The notes below the pieces were generated by a model, which did no database searches, was not told where the DNA came from, and was given only the letters and a program-made list of their open reading frames with translations. This document shows, in pieces, positions 7,421-17,800 of a stretch of 64,000 nt of DNA (position 1 is its first letter; each line of letters starts with the position of its first letter). This DNA is from Streptomyces sp. NBC_01304 (GTDB taxonomy: Bacteria; Actinomycetota; Actinomycetes; Streptomycetales; Streptomycetaceae): the NCBI RefSeq assembly GCF_035975855.1, contig NZ_CP109055.1, positions 2,790,001 through 2,854,000 of the forward strand. Direction: 5' to 3'. The translations under genes were made by a program, and so were the position numbers.

Positions 7421-8670
7421 CGCAACTCCCCGAAGGTCAGCCGGGCGACCCATTTGGTGTTCAGGACACCGGGCGCCGCCGGAACGATGACGCGCGCCGG
7501 ATAGCCGTGATCGGGCGACAGATCCTCGCCGTTGACCTGCAGGGCGAGCAGCGAGCGCGGGTCGCGCACCTGGTTGTCGCGCAGGGCGGCCCGGCGGAAC
7601 GCGCCGCGCACTTGCAGGGATTCGACGAGTACGCCGGGTGGCCGGTCCGGGTCGAACCCGGCGAGCGCGGCCAGATCACGCAGCCGCACCCCGCGCCACC
7701 ACTGGTCCGAGGTGGACCACCCCTCCACGCAGGCGATCGGCAACGCGGCGCTGTACTGGGCGAGTTGGAGCAGCTGCTGCCGGCTCAGGCGGGTCTCCCC
7801 CGCCGGCCCGCCACCGACGACCAGCCGCCAGCCGTCCCCCGTGTCCCTGGCCCCGACACCGACGGCGGCCGCCGTCTTGTTGATCTGGAATCCGTTCGGC
7901 CCCCGCCCCGGATCCGCACCGCCGTGCGGGGCGAACAGGGCGGTGCGCCGCAGCGGACCGTCGAAGCTCTGCCCCGCCGTGGTGGCCGCAAGGAGCAGCG
8001 AGCCCCCGCCCACCAGGGCGAGCGCACCGCGCCGCGAGACGGTCGCCGGGGCGGGCTCGGGCGCGGCGAGCGCATCCGGCTCGGCACGTCCACCGCTCTC
8101 CCCACGTGCGCGCAACACCCGCAGCGCCTGCGGCAACCGCAGCCCCACATGGGCCAAGAAGGCGGCGAAGAACACCCATGCCCCGTAGAAGTGCAGCGGG
8201 TAGAAGGACCCCGGAAACACGTACTCCAGTTGGACGTTGAGCACCCCGGTGACGAACTCGAACAGCCCGCCGCCCACGAGCAGCAGCAGCGAGACCCGTT
8301 CCAGCGCGTGCCCCACCGACCGCGCGGGAGGCAGCGCGAACAGTTTCGGGATCACCGACCAGAGCTTGGCGAGCAGCACCGGGATCAGCGCGATGCCGAC
8401 CGTGACGTGCAGTCCCTGGGTGAGGCGGTACAGCCACGGCGGATCGGTCGGCCAGTCGAAGAGGTAGAAGCCCAACAGCCCCTTGTCGGGCGTCTTGTCG
8501 TTGACCGACGACAGGTTCGGGTTGTACGCCGCGTACGACAGCAGTCCCGTCACGAACAGCAGCGTGATCCCGCCGAGCAGCACGATGCCGAGCACCGCCG
8601 TGAAACGCGCACCGCGTACGGGACTTGACCAGACGCGCTCGGGGCGCGGCCGAAATCGGGGGGCTTCCAT
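7417..8670 (-). CDS. Membrane cytochrome b561-like / molybdopterin oxidoreductase fusion
   Basis: A 417-residue protein in two halves. Residues 1-190 carry four to five membrane helices with histidines suited to haem binding (TQGLHVTVGIALIP, YPLHFYGAWVFFAAFLAHVG). Then SRRGALALVGGGSLLLA looks like an internal anchor with a twin-arginine-like pair. Residues 220-417 resemble the sulfite-oxidase/YedY-type molybdopterin domain, with the molybdenum-ligand cysteine in IACVEGWSTSDQWWRGV. It probably passes electrons between the membrane and a molybdenum active site outside the cell. There is no Shine-Dalgarno sequence. A CCTACCGT box lies 6 bases before ATG, suggesting a leaderless mRNA. It is the first gene of an operon with the small membrane protein. 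Confidence 0.85.
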   Translation of the reverse strand: MEAPRFRPRPERVWSSPVRGARFTAVLGIVLLGGITLLFVTGLLSYAAYNPNLSSVNDKTPDKGLLGFYLFDWPTDPPWLYRLTQGLHVTVGIALIPVLLAKLWSVIPKLFALPPARSVGHALERVSLLLLVGGGLFEFVTGVLNVQLEYVFPGSFYPLHFYGAWVFFAAFLAHVGLRLPQALRVLRARGESGGRAEPDALAAPEPAPATVSRRGALALVGGGSLLLAATTAGQSFDGPLRRTALFAPHGGADPGRGPNGFQINKTAAAVGVGARDTGDGWRLVVGGGPAGETRLSRQQLLQLAQYSAALPIACVEGWSTSDQWWRGVRLRDLAALAGFDPDRPPGVLVESLQVRGAFRRAALRDNQVRDPRSLLALQVNGEDLSPDHGYPARVIVPAAPGVLNTKWVARLTFGELR

Positions 8671-8676
8671 GCGTCG

Positions 8677-8684
8677 ACGGTAGG
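8677..8684 (-). promoter_or_regulatory. Putative -10 box, leaderless promoter of the oxidoreductase gene
   Basis: On the minus strand CCTACCGT ends 6 bases before the ATG at 8670, and a CCTGA element lies about 17 bases further upstream. The identical box at the identical distance precedes the divergent gene. The geometry puts the transcription start at the start codon. Confidence 0.5.
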
Positions 8685-8768
8685 ACGGCCGACGCGCTCT
8701 CAGGGCGTGCGAAAGATGACGAAACCCTGACGTCGGGTGCCGTACGGCTCTTGATCGCCACGGGTCTG

Positions 8769-8776
8769 CCTACCGT
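8769..8776 (+). promoter_or_regulatory. Putative -10 box, leaderless promoter of the GT-C-like gene
   Basis: CCTACCGT lies 6 bases before the GTG at 8783, with CTTGA about 16 bases upstream as a possible -35 element. No Shine-Dalgarno sequence is present. It mirrors the box before the divergent oxidoreductase gene. Confidence 0.5.
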
Positions 8777-8782
8777 GCCCGA

Positions 8783-10138
8783 GTGACCATAGAATCCGGG
8801 ACCCGCCGCGATGTGGGGGCGGCCGTCGCCGCCGTGCTGCTCGTCGCGGTCGCCGCCGTCGTCGGGACGTACATCGAGCGCACCGACGGGACGCTGCACG
8901 TCGGTTGGCCACCGCTGTACGCCAACTGGCTGCCGCACCTGGGCCCCGGCACCCCGGCCGCCCTCGCGATCGCCGTCGCGGTGACCGCGTACGGCCCCGC
9001 CCTCGCCGCCCGACTGCCCTGGCGGGCTCTCCTGGCAGCGAGTGCGGCCGCCTCCCTGGGCTGGATCCTCTCCCTGGCCCTGATCGACGGCTGGCACCGC
9101 GGCATCGCCCGCCGGCTCACCACCAAGTACGAATACCTGCAGGTCATCGACCGCTTCAACGACATCCCCGCGACCCTGCGGGACTACACGAACCACATCC
9201 TGATCGAGTCCCCCGACCACTGGCCCGCCCACATCGCGGGGCATCCGCCGGGCGCCGTCCTCACCTTCGTGGGCCTCGACCGCATCGGCCTCGGCGGTGG
9301 CGCGTGGGCCGGGATGTGGTGCATCGTCCTCGCCGCCTCGGCAGCCGTCGCCGTGCTCGTCACGCTGCGGGCCCTGACCGACGAGACACTGGCGCGCCGC
9401 GCCGCGCCCTTCCTCGTGCTCGCCCCGGCCGCCGTCTGGACGGGCGCGTCCGCCGACGGCTACTTCGCCGCCGTCGCGGCCTGGGCGATCGCCCTGCTCA
9501 CACTCGCCGCCACCCGCAAGGCGCGCAGGCCGGTGGTCGCCGCCGTCGGCTCGGGCCTCCTCTTCGGCCTCACCGTCTACCTCTCGTACGGCCTGACGCT
9601 GATCGCGGTCGTCGCCCTCGCGGTGCTCGCCGTCACGCGTACGCTCCGGCCCTTGCCGTACGTCGTCGCGGGGGCCCTGGTGGTGCCGCTCGCCTTCACC
9701 CTCTTGGGCTTCAACTGGTGGGAGGCGTACCGGATTCTCGTCGAGCGCTACTACCAAGGGGCCGGGGGCATCCGCCCGTACTGGTACTGGATCTGGGCGA
9801 ACCTGGCCTGCACGGTGCTCGTGGTCGGGCCGGCGACGGTGGCGGGGCTCCGCCGAGCGGTGGCCTCAACTCCCTTGAACCTGCGGGAGGTTCGAGCGGT
9901 ACGCGGCACCAGCACGTCCGCCGCCCGCGTCGCCCTGCTCACCCTGGCCGCGCTGCTCGCCCTCGCCATCGCCGACCTGTCCGGCATGAGCAAGGCCGAG
10001 ACCGAACGCATCTGGCTGCCCTTCGCCCTCTGGCTGCTGCCCGCCACGGCCCTCCTGCCGGGCTCGCGGCGGGCATGGCTGACGGCTCAGGCGGGCCTGG
10101 CACTGCTGCTCAACCACCTGCTGCTCACGGGCTGGTGA
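8783..10138 (+). CDS. Polytopic membrane protein, GT-C glycosyltransferase-like
   Basis: A 451-residue protein with around ten to eleven transmembrane helices. A large outward loop near residues 110-160 has polar conserved-looking residues (RFNDIPATLRDYTNHI, ESPDHWPAHIAGHPPG). A SKAETERIWLPF segment near residue 400 is typical of actinomycete membrane proteins thought to use polyprenyl-phosphate sugars. This architecture suits a GT-C transferase acting outside the cell, but no donor motif is certain. GTG at 8783 is the only sensible start and has no ribosome-binding site, consistent with leaderless translation. It diverges from the oxidoreductase and converges with the epimerase. Confidence 0.75.
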   Translation: MTIESGTRRDVGAAVAAVLLVAVAAVVGTYIERTDGTLHVGWPPLYANWLPHLGPGTPAALAIAVAVTAYGPALAARLPWRALLAASAAASLGWILSLALIDGWHRGIARRLTTKYEYLQVIDRFNDIPATLRDYTNHILIESPDHWPAHIAGHPPGAVLTFVGLDRIGLGGGAWAGMWCIVLAASAAVAVLVTLRALTDETLARRAAPFLVLAPAAVWTGASADGYFAAVAAWAIALLTLAATRKARRPVVAAVGSGLLFGLTVYLSYGLTLIAVVALAVLAVTRTLRPLPYVVAGALVVPLAFTLLGFNWWEAYRILVERYYQGAGGIRPYWYWIWANLACTVLVVGPATVAGLRRAVASTPLNLREVRAVRGTSTSAARVALLTLAALLALAIADLSGMSKAETERIWLPFALWLLPATALLPGSRRAWLTAQAGLALLLNHLLLTGW

Positions 10139-10198
10139 GCCCTGCGGCCCCTGCGGACCCACTGGACCGTGTGGACCCTGCAGACACACTGGACCACC

Positions 10199-11245
10199 TC
10201 ACCGGAGCTCGCTCACGGCGAACTCGGCCATCCCCTCGGCGAAGCCGACCTGGGGCTTCCAGCCCAGGTCCGCCCGCAGCCGGGCGGAGTCCGCGGTGAT
10301 GTGCCGGACGTCGCCCAGACGGAACTCCCCCGTGACCACCGGCTCCGGACCGCCGTGCGCGGCGGCCAGTGCGCGGGCCATCTCCCCGACGGTGTGCGGC
10401 TCACCGCTGCCCGTGTTGTAGGCGGTGAGGGCCCCGGCCGCCCCGCCCTCGACGGCTTCGAGCGCCGTGACCCCCGCGGCGGCCACGTCCCGTACGTGCA
10501 CGAAGTCCCTGCGCTGGCCGCCGTCCTCGAAGACCCGGGGCGCCTCGCCACGGGCCAGCGCCGAGCGGAACAGCGAGGCCACGCCCGCATAGGGGGTGTC
10601 GCGCGGCATCCGGGGCCCGTACACGTTGTGGTAGCGCAGGCTGACGGCCCGCCCGTCGGTCACGCGGGCCCAGGCGCCGGCCAGGTGTTCCTGGGCCAGC
10701 TTGGTCGTGGCGTACACATTGCGGGGGTCGACGGGGGCGTCCTCGCCGACCAGTCCGGGGGCCAACTCGGCGCCGCAGTACGGGCAGTGGGGCTCGAAGC
10801 AGCCCTCGCGCAGATCCGCTGCGGCGCGCGGTCCGGGCCGCACGGTGCCGTGCTGGGCGCAGTCGTAGCGCCCCTCCCCGTACACGACCATCGACCCGGC
10901 CAGGACCAGGCGCCGGATCCCGGTCTCGGCCATCGCGGCGAGCAGCACCGCGGTCCCCAGGTCGTTGCAGCTCACATAGGCGGGAGCGTCCGCGAAGTCC
11001 TTGCCGAGCCCGACCATCGCGGCCTGATGGCACACGGCGTCCACGCCGCGCAGCGCTCTGCGCAGCGCATCCGGGTCACGTACGTCGCCGTGGATCCACT
11101 CCGCGTCCGGCTGCCGCGCGGGTACGCCGTGGTGGGCGCTCGGCAACAGGGCGTCGAGCACGACGGGTTCGTGCCCGCGTCCTTCGAGTGCCTCGACGAT
11201 GTGCGATCCGATGAACCCGGCTCCGCCGGTGACGAGTGTGCGCAT
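10199..11245 (-). CDS. NAD-dependent sugar-nucleotide epimerase/dehydratase
   Basis: A 348-residue extended short-chain dehydrogenase. The NAD-binding motif GGAGFIGSH is at residues 7-15, the catalytic serine is in LVLAGSMVVYGEG and the catalytic Tyr-Lys pair is in VYATTKLAQEH. RYHNVYGPRMP, followed by a substrate loop, is typical of UDP-glucose-4-epimerase relatives. An insertion near residue 150 carries CFEPHCPYCGAE, a cysteine cluster that could bind zinc and is less usual. It likely makes a nucleotide sugar for the neighbouring transferases, though it is transcribed separately in the opposite direction. Confidence 0.88.
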   Translation of the reverse strand: MRTLVTGGAGFIGSHIVEALEGRGHEPVVLDALLPSAHHGVPARQPDAEWIHGDVRDPDALRRALRGVDAVCHQAAMVGLGKDFADAPAYVSCNDLGTAVLLAAMAETGIRRLVLAGSMVVYGEGRYDCAQHGTVRPGPRAAADLREGCFEPHCPYCGAELAPGLVGEDAPVDPRNVYATTKLAQEHLAGAWARVTDGRAVSLRYHNVYGPRMPRDTPYAGVASLFRSALARGEAPRVFEDGGQRRDFVHVRDVAAAGVTALEAVEGGAAGALTAYNTGSGEPHTVGEMARALAAAHGGPEPVVTGEFRLGDVRHITADSARLRADLGWKPQVGFAEGMAEFAVSELR

Positions 11246-11369
11246 GCCCTGACGCTAGGGCCCGGCCGGGCACCCGCGGCCGGATCGCCCGCCGACGTCA
11301 CGGACCCGTAAGGAACGGCGCACGGCACGGACCTACCGGTCGAAAATGCCGGGGCCGCCGCCGAACCGG

Positions 11370-11403
11370 CCGGTTCCCCCAGGCAGTACGCTGGGGGAAC
11401 CGG
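11370..11403. promoter_or_regulatory. Perfect 13-bp inverted repeat, candidate operator or attenuator
   Basis: CCGGTTCCCCCAG (11370-11382) and CTGGGGGAACCGG (11391-11403) are exact complements separated by 8 bases (GCAGTACG). The repeat lies between the divergent epimerase and DUF5994 genes, about 100 bases before the latter. No T-tract follows, so it is less likely to be a terminator; a repressor site or a 5'-leader hairpin is more plausible. Confidence 0.6.
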
Positions 11404-11504
11404 GAGCACTTCGCACAGCGGCCACTACGCCAATGTCGTTCCCGGCGAGCGACAACAGCCGGGCCGCCGTCCACCGACTGCGATCCGGAGACGGGTCCGC
11501 GCTC

Positions 11505-12023
11505 ATGTCCGCGACCACTGCCATCGTCCGCACCACCACCCCCCGCTTGGCGCTGAAGCCCGAGGCCGCTGTCGGCCACGGCCTCCTGGACGGCGCCTGG
11601 TGGCCGCGTTCCCGCGACCTCCCGCATGAACTGCCCTCGCTGACCGATGTGTTGGACCCGCTGTGGGGGCGCGTCACCCGCATCGCCGTGAACCCCGGGC
11701 AGTGGCCGGTGGTCCCCCGCGAGGTGCCCGTCGGCGGGCGTGTGGTGAAGGTCGGCTGGTTCAAGGCCGAGCTGGACCCGCACAAGATCCTGCTCCTCTC
11801 GTACACCGTCGGCCGCTGGGACCTCCTGGTGATACCGCCGGAGCTGAGTGAGGCCGCGGCCGCCCGCCTGATGGCCGCGGCGACCGACACCACCGGCCCG
11901 CAGCTCACGGCGAGCGCACTGATCGCGGCCGAGGAGGCCGCGTACGGAACGTCCACCGCGCACGACTCACCGGCCGTGGACGATCTGCCCGTCCAACTCA
12001 CCCGCCTGGCCGCCTCGTTGTAG
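11505..12023 (+). CDS. DUF5994 family protein (copy 1)
   Basis: A 172-residue soluble protein of unknown function. Family marks are LLDGAWWPRSRDLPHELPSL near the N-terminus, ITRIAVNPGQW in the middle and VGRWDLLVIPPELSE. ATG at 11505 begins just before the conserved part; an in-frame ATG at 11346 lies inside the inverted repeat region and is unlikely. A second DUF5994 gene follows the desaturase, so the two paralogues flank it in a probable operon. The family is common in Streptomyces and has no established role. Confidence 0.8.
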   Translation: MSATTAIVRTTTPRLALKPEAAVGHGLLDGAWWPRSRDLPHELPSLTDVLDPLWGRVTRIAVNPGQWPVVPREVPVGGRVVKVGWFKAELDPHKILLLSYTVGRWDLLVIPPELSEAAAARLMAAATDTTGPQLTASALIAAEEAAYGTSTAHDSPAVDDLPVQLTRLAASL

Positions 12024-12129
12024 CCAGGTCCGCCGCGCCCCGCAGCACGGCGCGCCCACTCCCTTCGCAGCCCTTGACCCCGGCAGCGCGTCCCGTACCG
12101 CCCGGACCGCGAGGTCGAGGAGACCCTGA

Positions 12130-13158
12130 ATGTCCGTCAGTTCCACCCCCATGCCCCAGTCCGCCTACACCGTTTCCGGGGACCCGGTCGCCGCACCGTC
12201 GGAGGCCGCGAACCCTCATGAGTACGACGGCACCACACCGTTCCCCACGGACGCTCCGGCGCCCGGACGCACCGGCGGTGAGCGCCTCTACGTCGCGGTG
12301 ACCGGCGCGATCGTCACCGTGCCGTTCCTCGCGCTCGGCCTCGGCGGCTGGCTGCTGTGGGGCAGCCTGATCCACACCGCCGACGTCGTGCTCGCCCTCG
12401 TCCTCTACGTCGTGACCGGCCTGGGCGTGACGGTCGGCTTCCACCGCGGGCTCACCCACGGCGGATTCACCGCCGCACGCCCGGTGCGGATCGCACTCGC
12501 CGTGGCGGGTTCGATGAGCTTCCAGGGCGATGTCATCGGCTGGGTCGCCACCCATCGCCGCCATCACGCCTTCACCGACCGGCCCGGCGACCCGCACTCC
12601 CCCTACCGTTACGGTACGCACCTGCGCGGGCAGCTCCGCGGCCTCGCCCACGCGCACATCGGCTGGCTGTTCCGCAACGACCGCACCCCGGCCCGTCGTT
12701 ACGCCCCCGATCTGCTCGCCGATCCCGACATCCGCGCCGTCAACCGGGCCTTCCCCGCGCTGTGCGTGCTCACGCTCGCCCTGCCGTTCGCGGCGGGCTG
12801 GGCCATCGGCGGGAGCTTGCTGCACGGGGTGACGGGCCTGTTGTGGGCCGGGTTGGTCCGGATCACGCTGCTCCACCATGTGACCTGGAGCGTCAACTCG
12901 CTCTGCCACCTGGTCGGCGAACGGCCCTTCCGCACCCGCCGCCACGACCGGGCCACCAACCTGTGGCCGCTGGCCCTGATCTCTTTCGGCGAGAGCTGGC
13001 ACAACCTGCACCACGCGGATCCGACGAGCGCCCGGCACGGCGTCGACCGCGGTCAGCTCGACCCGTCCGCCGCCGTCATCCGCCTCTTCGAACGCCTCGG
13101 CTGGGTGCGCGACGTGCGCTGGCCCTCTCCGGCCCGCGTCGCGGCCCGTCGCACCTGA
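12130..13158 (+). CDS. Acyl-CoA/fatty acid desaturase
   Basis: A 342-residue membrane desaturase with the three diiron histidine boxes: GFHRGLTHGG, THRRHHAFTDRPGD and ESWHNLHHADP. Four membrane helices lie in pairs between them. It introduces a double bond into fatty acyl chains using oxygen and an electron donor, probably delta-9 by similarity to stearoyl-CoA desaturases. Gly-Asp-Pro-His after the second box is also family-typical. ATG at 12130 has GAGGAG upstream. The first 50 residues are polar and variable. It lies between two DUF5994 genes on the same strand, suggesting joint expression. Confidence 0.92.
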   Translation: MSVSSTPMPQSAYTVSGDPVAAPSEAANPHEYDGTTPFPTDAPAPGRTGGERLYVAVTGAIVTVPFLALGLGGWLLWGSLIHTADVVLALVLYVVTGLGVTVGFHRGLTHGGFTAARPVRIALAVAGSMSFQGDVIGWVATHRRHHAFTDRPGDPHSPYRYGTHLRGQLRGLAHAHIGWLFRNDRTPARRYAPDLLADPDIRAVNRAFPALCVLTLALPFAAGWAIGGSLLHGVTGLLWAGLVRITLLHHVTWSVNSLCHLVGERPFRTRRHDRATNLWPLALISFGESWHNLHHADPTSARHGVDRGQLDPSAAVIRLFERLGWVRDVRWPSPARVAARRT

Positions 13159-13195
13159 GCCCGCACCATTCCTTCCAGCACGGGAGCCCCCGCCC

Positions 13196-13600
13196 ATGAC
13201 CACGACCCTGCACCCCCTGCCCACCCCGCGCACGGTCCGCCTGAGCCTGGCCCCGGCCGGCGGCGAACCGCGGGCCATCGACGGGGCGTGGTGGCCCCAC
13301 AGCGACGACCTCACGGACGAACTGGCGCTGCTGATCCGGGCCTTGCCGCACAGCTGGCCGCAGATCGCCCATGTGACGGTCAACCCGGCCATGTGGTCCG
13401 CGCTCCCGGGCCGGATCCTCGTCGCCAACCAGGTGATCCGGCTGCACCGGAGCACCGCACAGCACGCCCCGGACACGGTCTGCCTGCTCGCTCCGGGCCG
13501 GGGCAGGTGGGATCTGCTGGTCGTGCGGCCCGACACGGAAGAGGCCGAGGCGCTGCTCCTCATGGCCGGCGCCACGGCGGCCGCGTCACGGCCGTGGTGA
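13196..13600 (+). CDS. DUF5994 family protein (copy 2)
   Basis: A 134-residue paralogue of the gene before the desaturase. Shared blocks are IDGAWWPHSDDLTDEL, VTVNPAMW and GRGRWDLLVVRPDTEE. It is shorter than copy 1, lacking the C-terminal extension. ATG at 13196 follows GGGAG. It begins 37 bases after the desaturase stop and ends just before a strong hairpin, so it closes this operon. Function unknown. Confidence 0.8.
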   Translation: MTTTLHPLPTPRTVRLSLAPAGGEPRAIDGAWWPHSDDLTDELALLIRALPHSWPQIAHVTVNPAMWSALPGRILVANQVIRLHRSTAQHAPDTVCLLAPGRGRWDLLVVRPDTEEAEALLLMAGATAAASRPW

Positions 13601-13620
13601 GCGCGGGCCCGTGAACGGCA

Positions 13621-13656
13621 GCGCGACCGGCCTCCTTCGGCGGAGGCCGGTCGCGC
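13621..13656. terminator. Strong bidirectional hairpin terminator
   Basis: A perfect 15-bp stem (13621-13635 with 13642-13656) closes on a six-base TTCGGC loop. It lies between the convergent DUF5994 and trypsin-like protease genes and can serve both. Confidence 0.85.
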
Positions 13657-13668
13657 GCCGTCACCTCG

Positions 13669-14814
<1,146 letters not shown>

Positions 14815-17800
14815 ATGACATCGGGGGACGAGCGCTTCGAGTCCGACGGGACACGACACCTCGGACCGGGCGGGGACCGCGGGCCGCGGGACGAGCCGGG
14901 GGATGCCGTGGGCCAGGAGCCGCAGGATGACGTGGGGCAGGAACCGCGGGATGCCATGGGCGAGGAGCCGCAGGATGACGTAGGGCAGGAACCGGAGGGC
15001 GCACGGTCGAGGCCGGAGGACGGACGACCGGGACGAGAAGACGCACGGTCGGGACAGGATGAGGCCCCGGGCCCGACGGACGGCCGCCACGAACCTCCGG
15101 GCCCGGCCCCTGCGGACGACCACTACCAGCCTCCCGGCCCAGACCCCGCGGACCACCGCCACCAGCCTCCCCGCCCAGACCTGACGGACGACCACTACCA
15201 ACCTCCCGGCCCAGACCCCATCCACGACCGCCACCAACCACCCCGCCCGGCCCCCGTGGACGACCGCTACCCGCCTCCCGGCCCGGACCCGACGGACAAC
15301 CACTACCAACCCCCCAGCCCAGACCCCATCCACGACCGCCACCAACCACCCCGCCCGGCCCCCGTGGACGACCGCTACCCGCCTCCCGGCCCGGACCCGA
15401 CGGACAACCACTACCAACCCCCCGGCCCAGACCCCATCCACGACCGCCACGAACCACCCCGCCCAGACCCCGTGGACGACCGCTACCCGCCTCCCGGCGC
15501 GAGCCCCGCGGATGACCACTACCAGCCTCGCTCCCCGGCCCCCGTGACGGACGCCGACCAGCCTCCGGCCCAGGACCCCGTGACGGACCGCCCCGGACCA
15601 CCCGGCCCAGACCCACGCGCAGGCGCCCCGTGGCCCGGAGTGCAGGACGCGCCTCGCCAGCCGGAGGGGCCATCAACTCCCGCCCCGCCACCGCCCAGTT
15701 GGCTCACTCCGGAGGAGCCCGCGCCCGACCATCGGGTGAGCCCGGGGCAGGATCCGGCCCGGCCGCCGATTCCGGACGCACAGTCGGCTTATACGCACTC
15801 GCCGTACGCACAGTCGCCGCACGCGCAGCCCCCGCCCCCCGCACCGGGCGAGGGCCCGCCGGCCGGCCGGCCGTACGCGGGACCGCCGCACGCCGCATCC
15901 GCCCAACCCCCGGGCGGCGGTCCCGACCAGCCCACCTGGGCCCCGCCACCCCGCTCGCCCCAACCCGGCTACGGCCCCGAGGCGGGCCCAGGCGCAGCTC
16001 CCGGCGAGGCCCCAACTCCCGGCGCCGCCCGGCAAGGTCGGCCACCGGAAGGCCCAGCTCCGCAAGCTTGGCCACCGCAAGGCTCCGCCCAACAGGGCTG
16101 GCCACAACAAGGCTCACCCGAGCAAGCCCAACCCCCACAAGGCCCACCCCAACAGGGCTGGCCCCCACAAGGCCCACCCCAGCAAGCCCAACCCCCACAA
16201 GGCCCACCCCAACAGGGCTGGCCACAACAAGGCTCACCCCAGCAAGCCCAACCCCCACAAGGCCCACCCCAACAAGGCTGGCCACAACAAGACCCACCCG
16301 ACCAAGCCCAACCCCCGCAAGGCTCACCCCAACAGGGCTGGCCACCCCAGGGCCCACCCGACCAAGGCCCACCCCAACAAGGCTGGCCACCCCAAGGCCC
16401 ACCCGACCAAGGCCCACCCCAACAAGGCTGGCCACCCCAAGGCCCACCCGACCAGGGCCAGCCCTCGCAAGCCCCACCCCAACACCCCTGGCCGCCCCAA
16501 CACCCCGGCCAACCCCCCGCAGCCCCACCCCCCGACTGGCCCCCGCAGGGCCCCGGCACCCCACCGGACTGGCCCCCACCTCCTCCGCCGGGACCGCCCG
16601 GTCCCCCGCCCGGCGGCGCCCCCCGGCCCAACCCTGACCCCAAGCGCTCCGCCGCCGTAGGCCTGCTCAACCTCACCGGGCTCGGGCTCGGCTATCTCGC
16701 GCTGCGGCAATGGCTCCTGGCCGGGCTGTGCTGGGCCGCCACCATCGCGCTGCTCGTGGTCGCGCTCCCGGCCGAGCCCGACGGCATCCCCATGGCCTAC
16801 GTCATCGGCTACGCCGCCGTACTCGCGCTCGCCGCCGCCGACGGGGCACGCCGTGCGCTGCGTACTCCCCTGGGCGTCGCCAGACTCCGCTCGGGCCTGG
16901 CCGTGATCCTCGGCCTCGTGCTGCTCCTGGTGCCCGCGGGCGGCGCGTACGCGTACGACGCCGCGCACGACGAGGCCGTCGAGAAGATGCTGCTCGAACG
17001 CCTCGACAAGGCCGACAAGGTCGTCGACCGGGCGGAGGCGAAGACCTTCGCGAAATCGGAGAAGGACTACACGCGAGCCCTCGGCACCTACGGCGAACTC
17101 GGCGAGGACCACGCGGGTTCACGCGCCGCGGACCGGGTCCCGGACAGCCTCGACGCGCTCTACAAGGCTGTCGCGCAGCCCTACACCGAGCGGGCGTACT
17201 GCGAGGCCGTCGAGCCGTTGAAGTATCTGCGGACCGTGCCGAAGAAGGTCGACGAGGACGTCCTGGGCAAACTCGCGAAGTGGCCCGACGAACGGCTCGC
17301 CACGTCGTTCTACGAGTGCGGCATGTCCGAGCTCGGCTCAGCGGACGAGGGAGGCGGCTCGGACGGCGGAGGCGGCAGCCTGGCCGAACTCCTCAGCACC
17401 TTCCCGGAGTCGAAGCAGGCGGACAAGGTCGAGCCGGACATCCGCGCCGAAATCGACTCGCGCGTCGAGGAGTTGAAGGGCTCCGACCCGTGCGAGGTCA
17501 CCGAAGGACTGCGCAACATCGGCAAGACGGTGGGCGGGCTGCCGCCCGACGCCTCCGAAGCGCTGAGCAAGGAGAGCGACAGCTCGGTGGAGAAGGGCGT
17601 CTTCGCCTGTGGCGTCGACCAGTTCAAGGACAAGGACTTCGAGGCCGCCAGGGCCACGATGGACGACTACGCCAAGACCTACCCGGACAGCGGCCGCCAC
17701 GGCTGGGCCAAGGACATCGCGACCGCGGCGGAGATCGCCAAGGTGAAGGCCTCGGCCGGCAGCCGGCTGCCGCCGGAGCGCGCCCCGGGCGGCAAGCGGA

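Noticed and set aside
15107..16500. Regular repeats that might suggest a CRISPR array
   Set aside because: There are no unique spacers of constant length. The repeats are contiguous, in frame and encode Pro-rich protein units.
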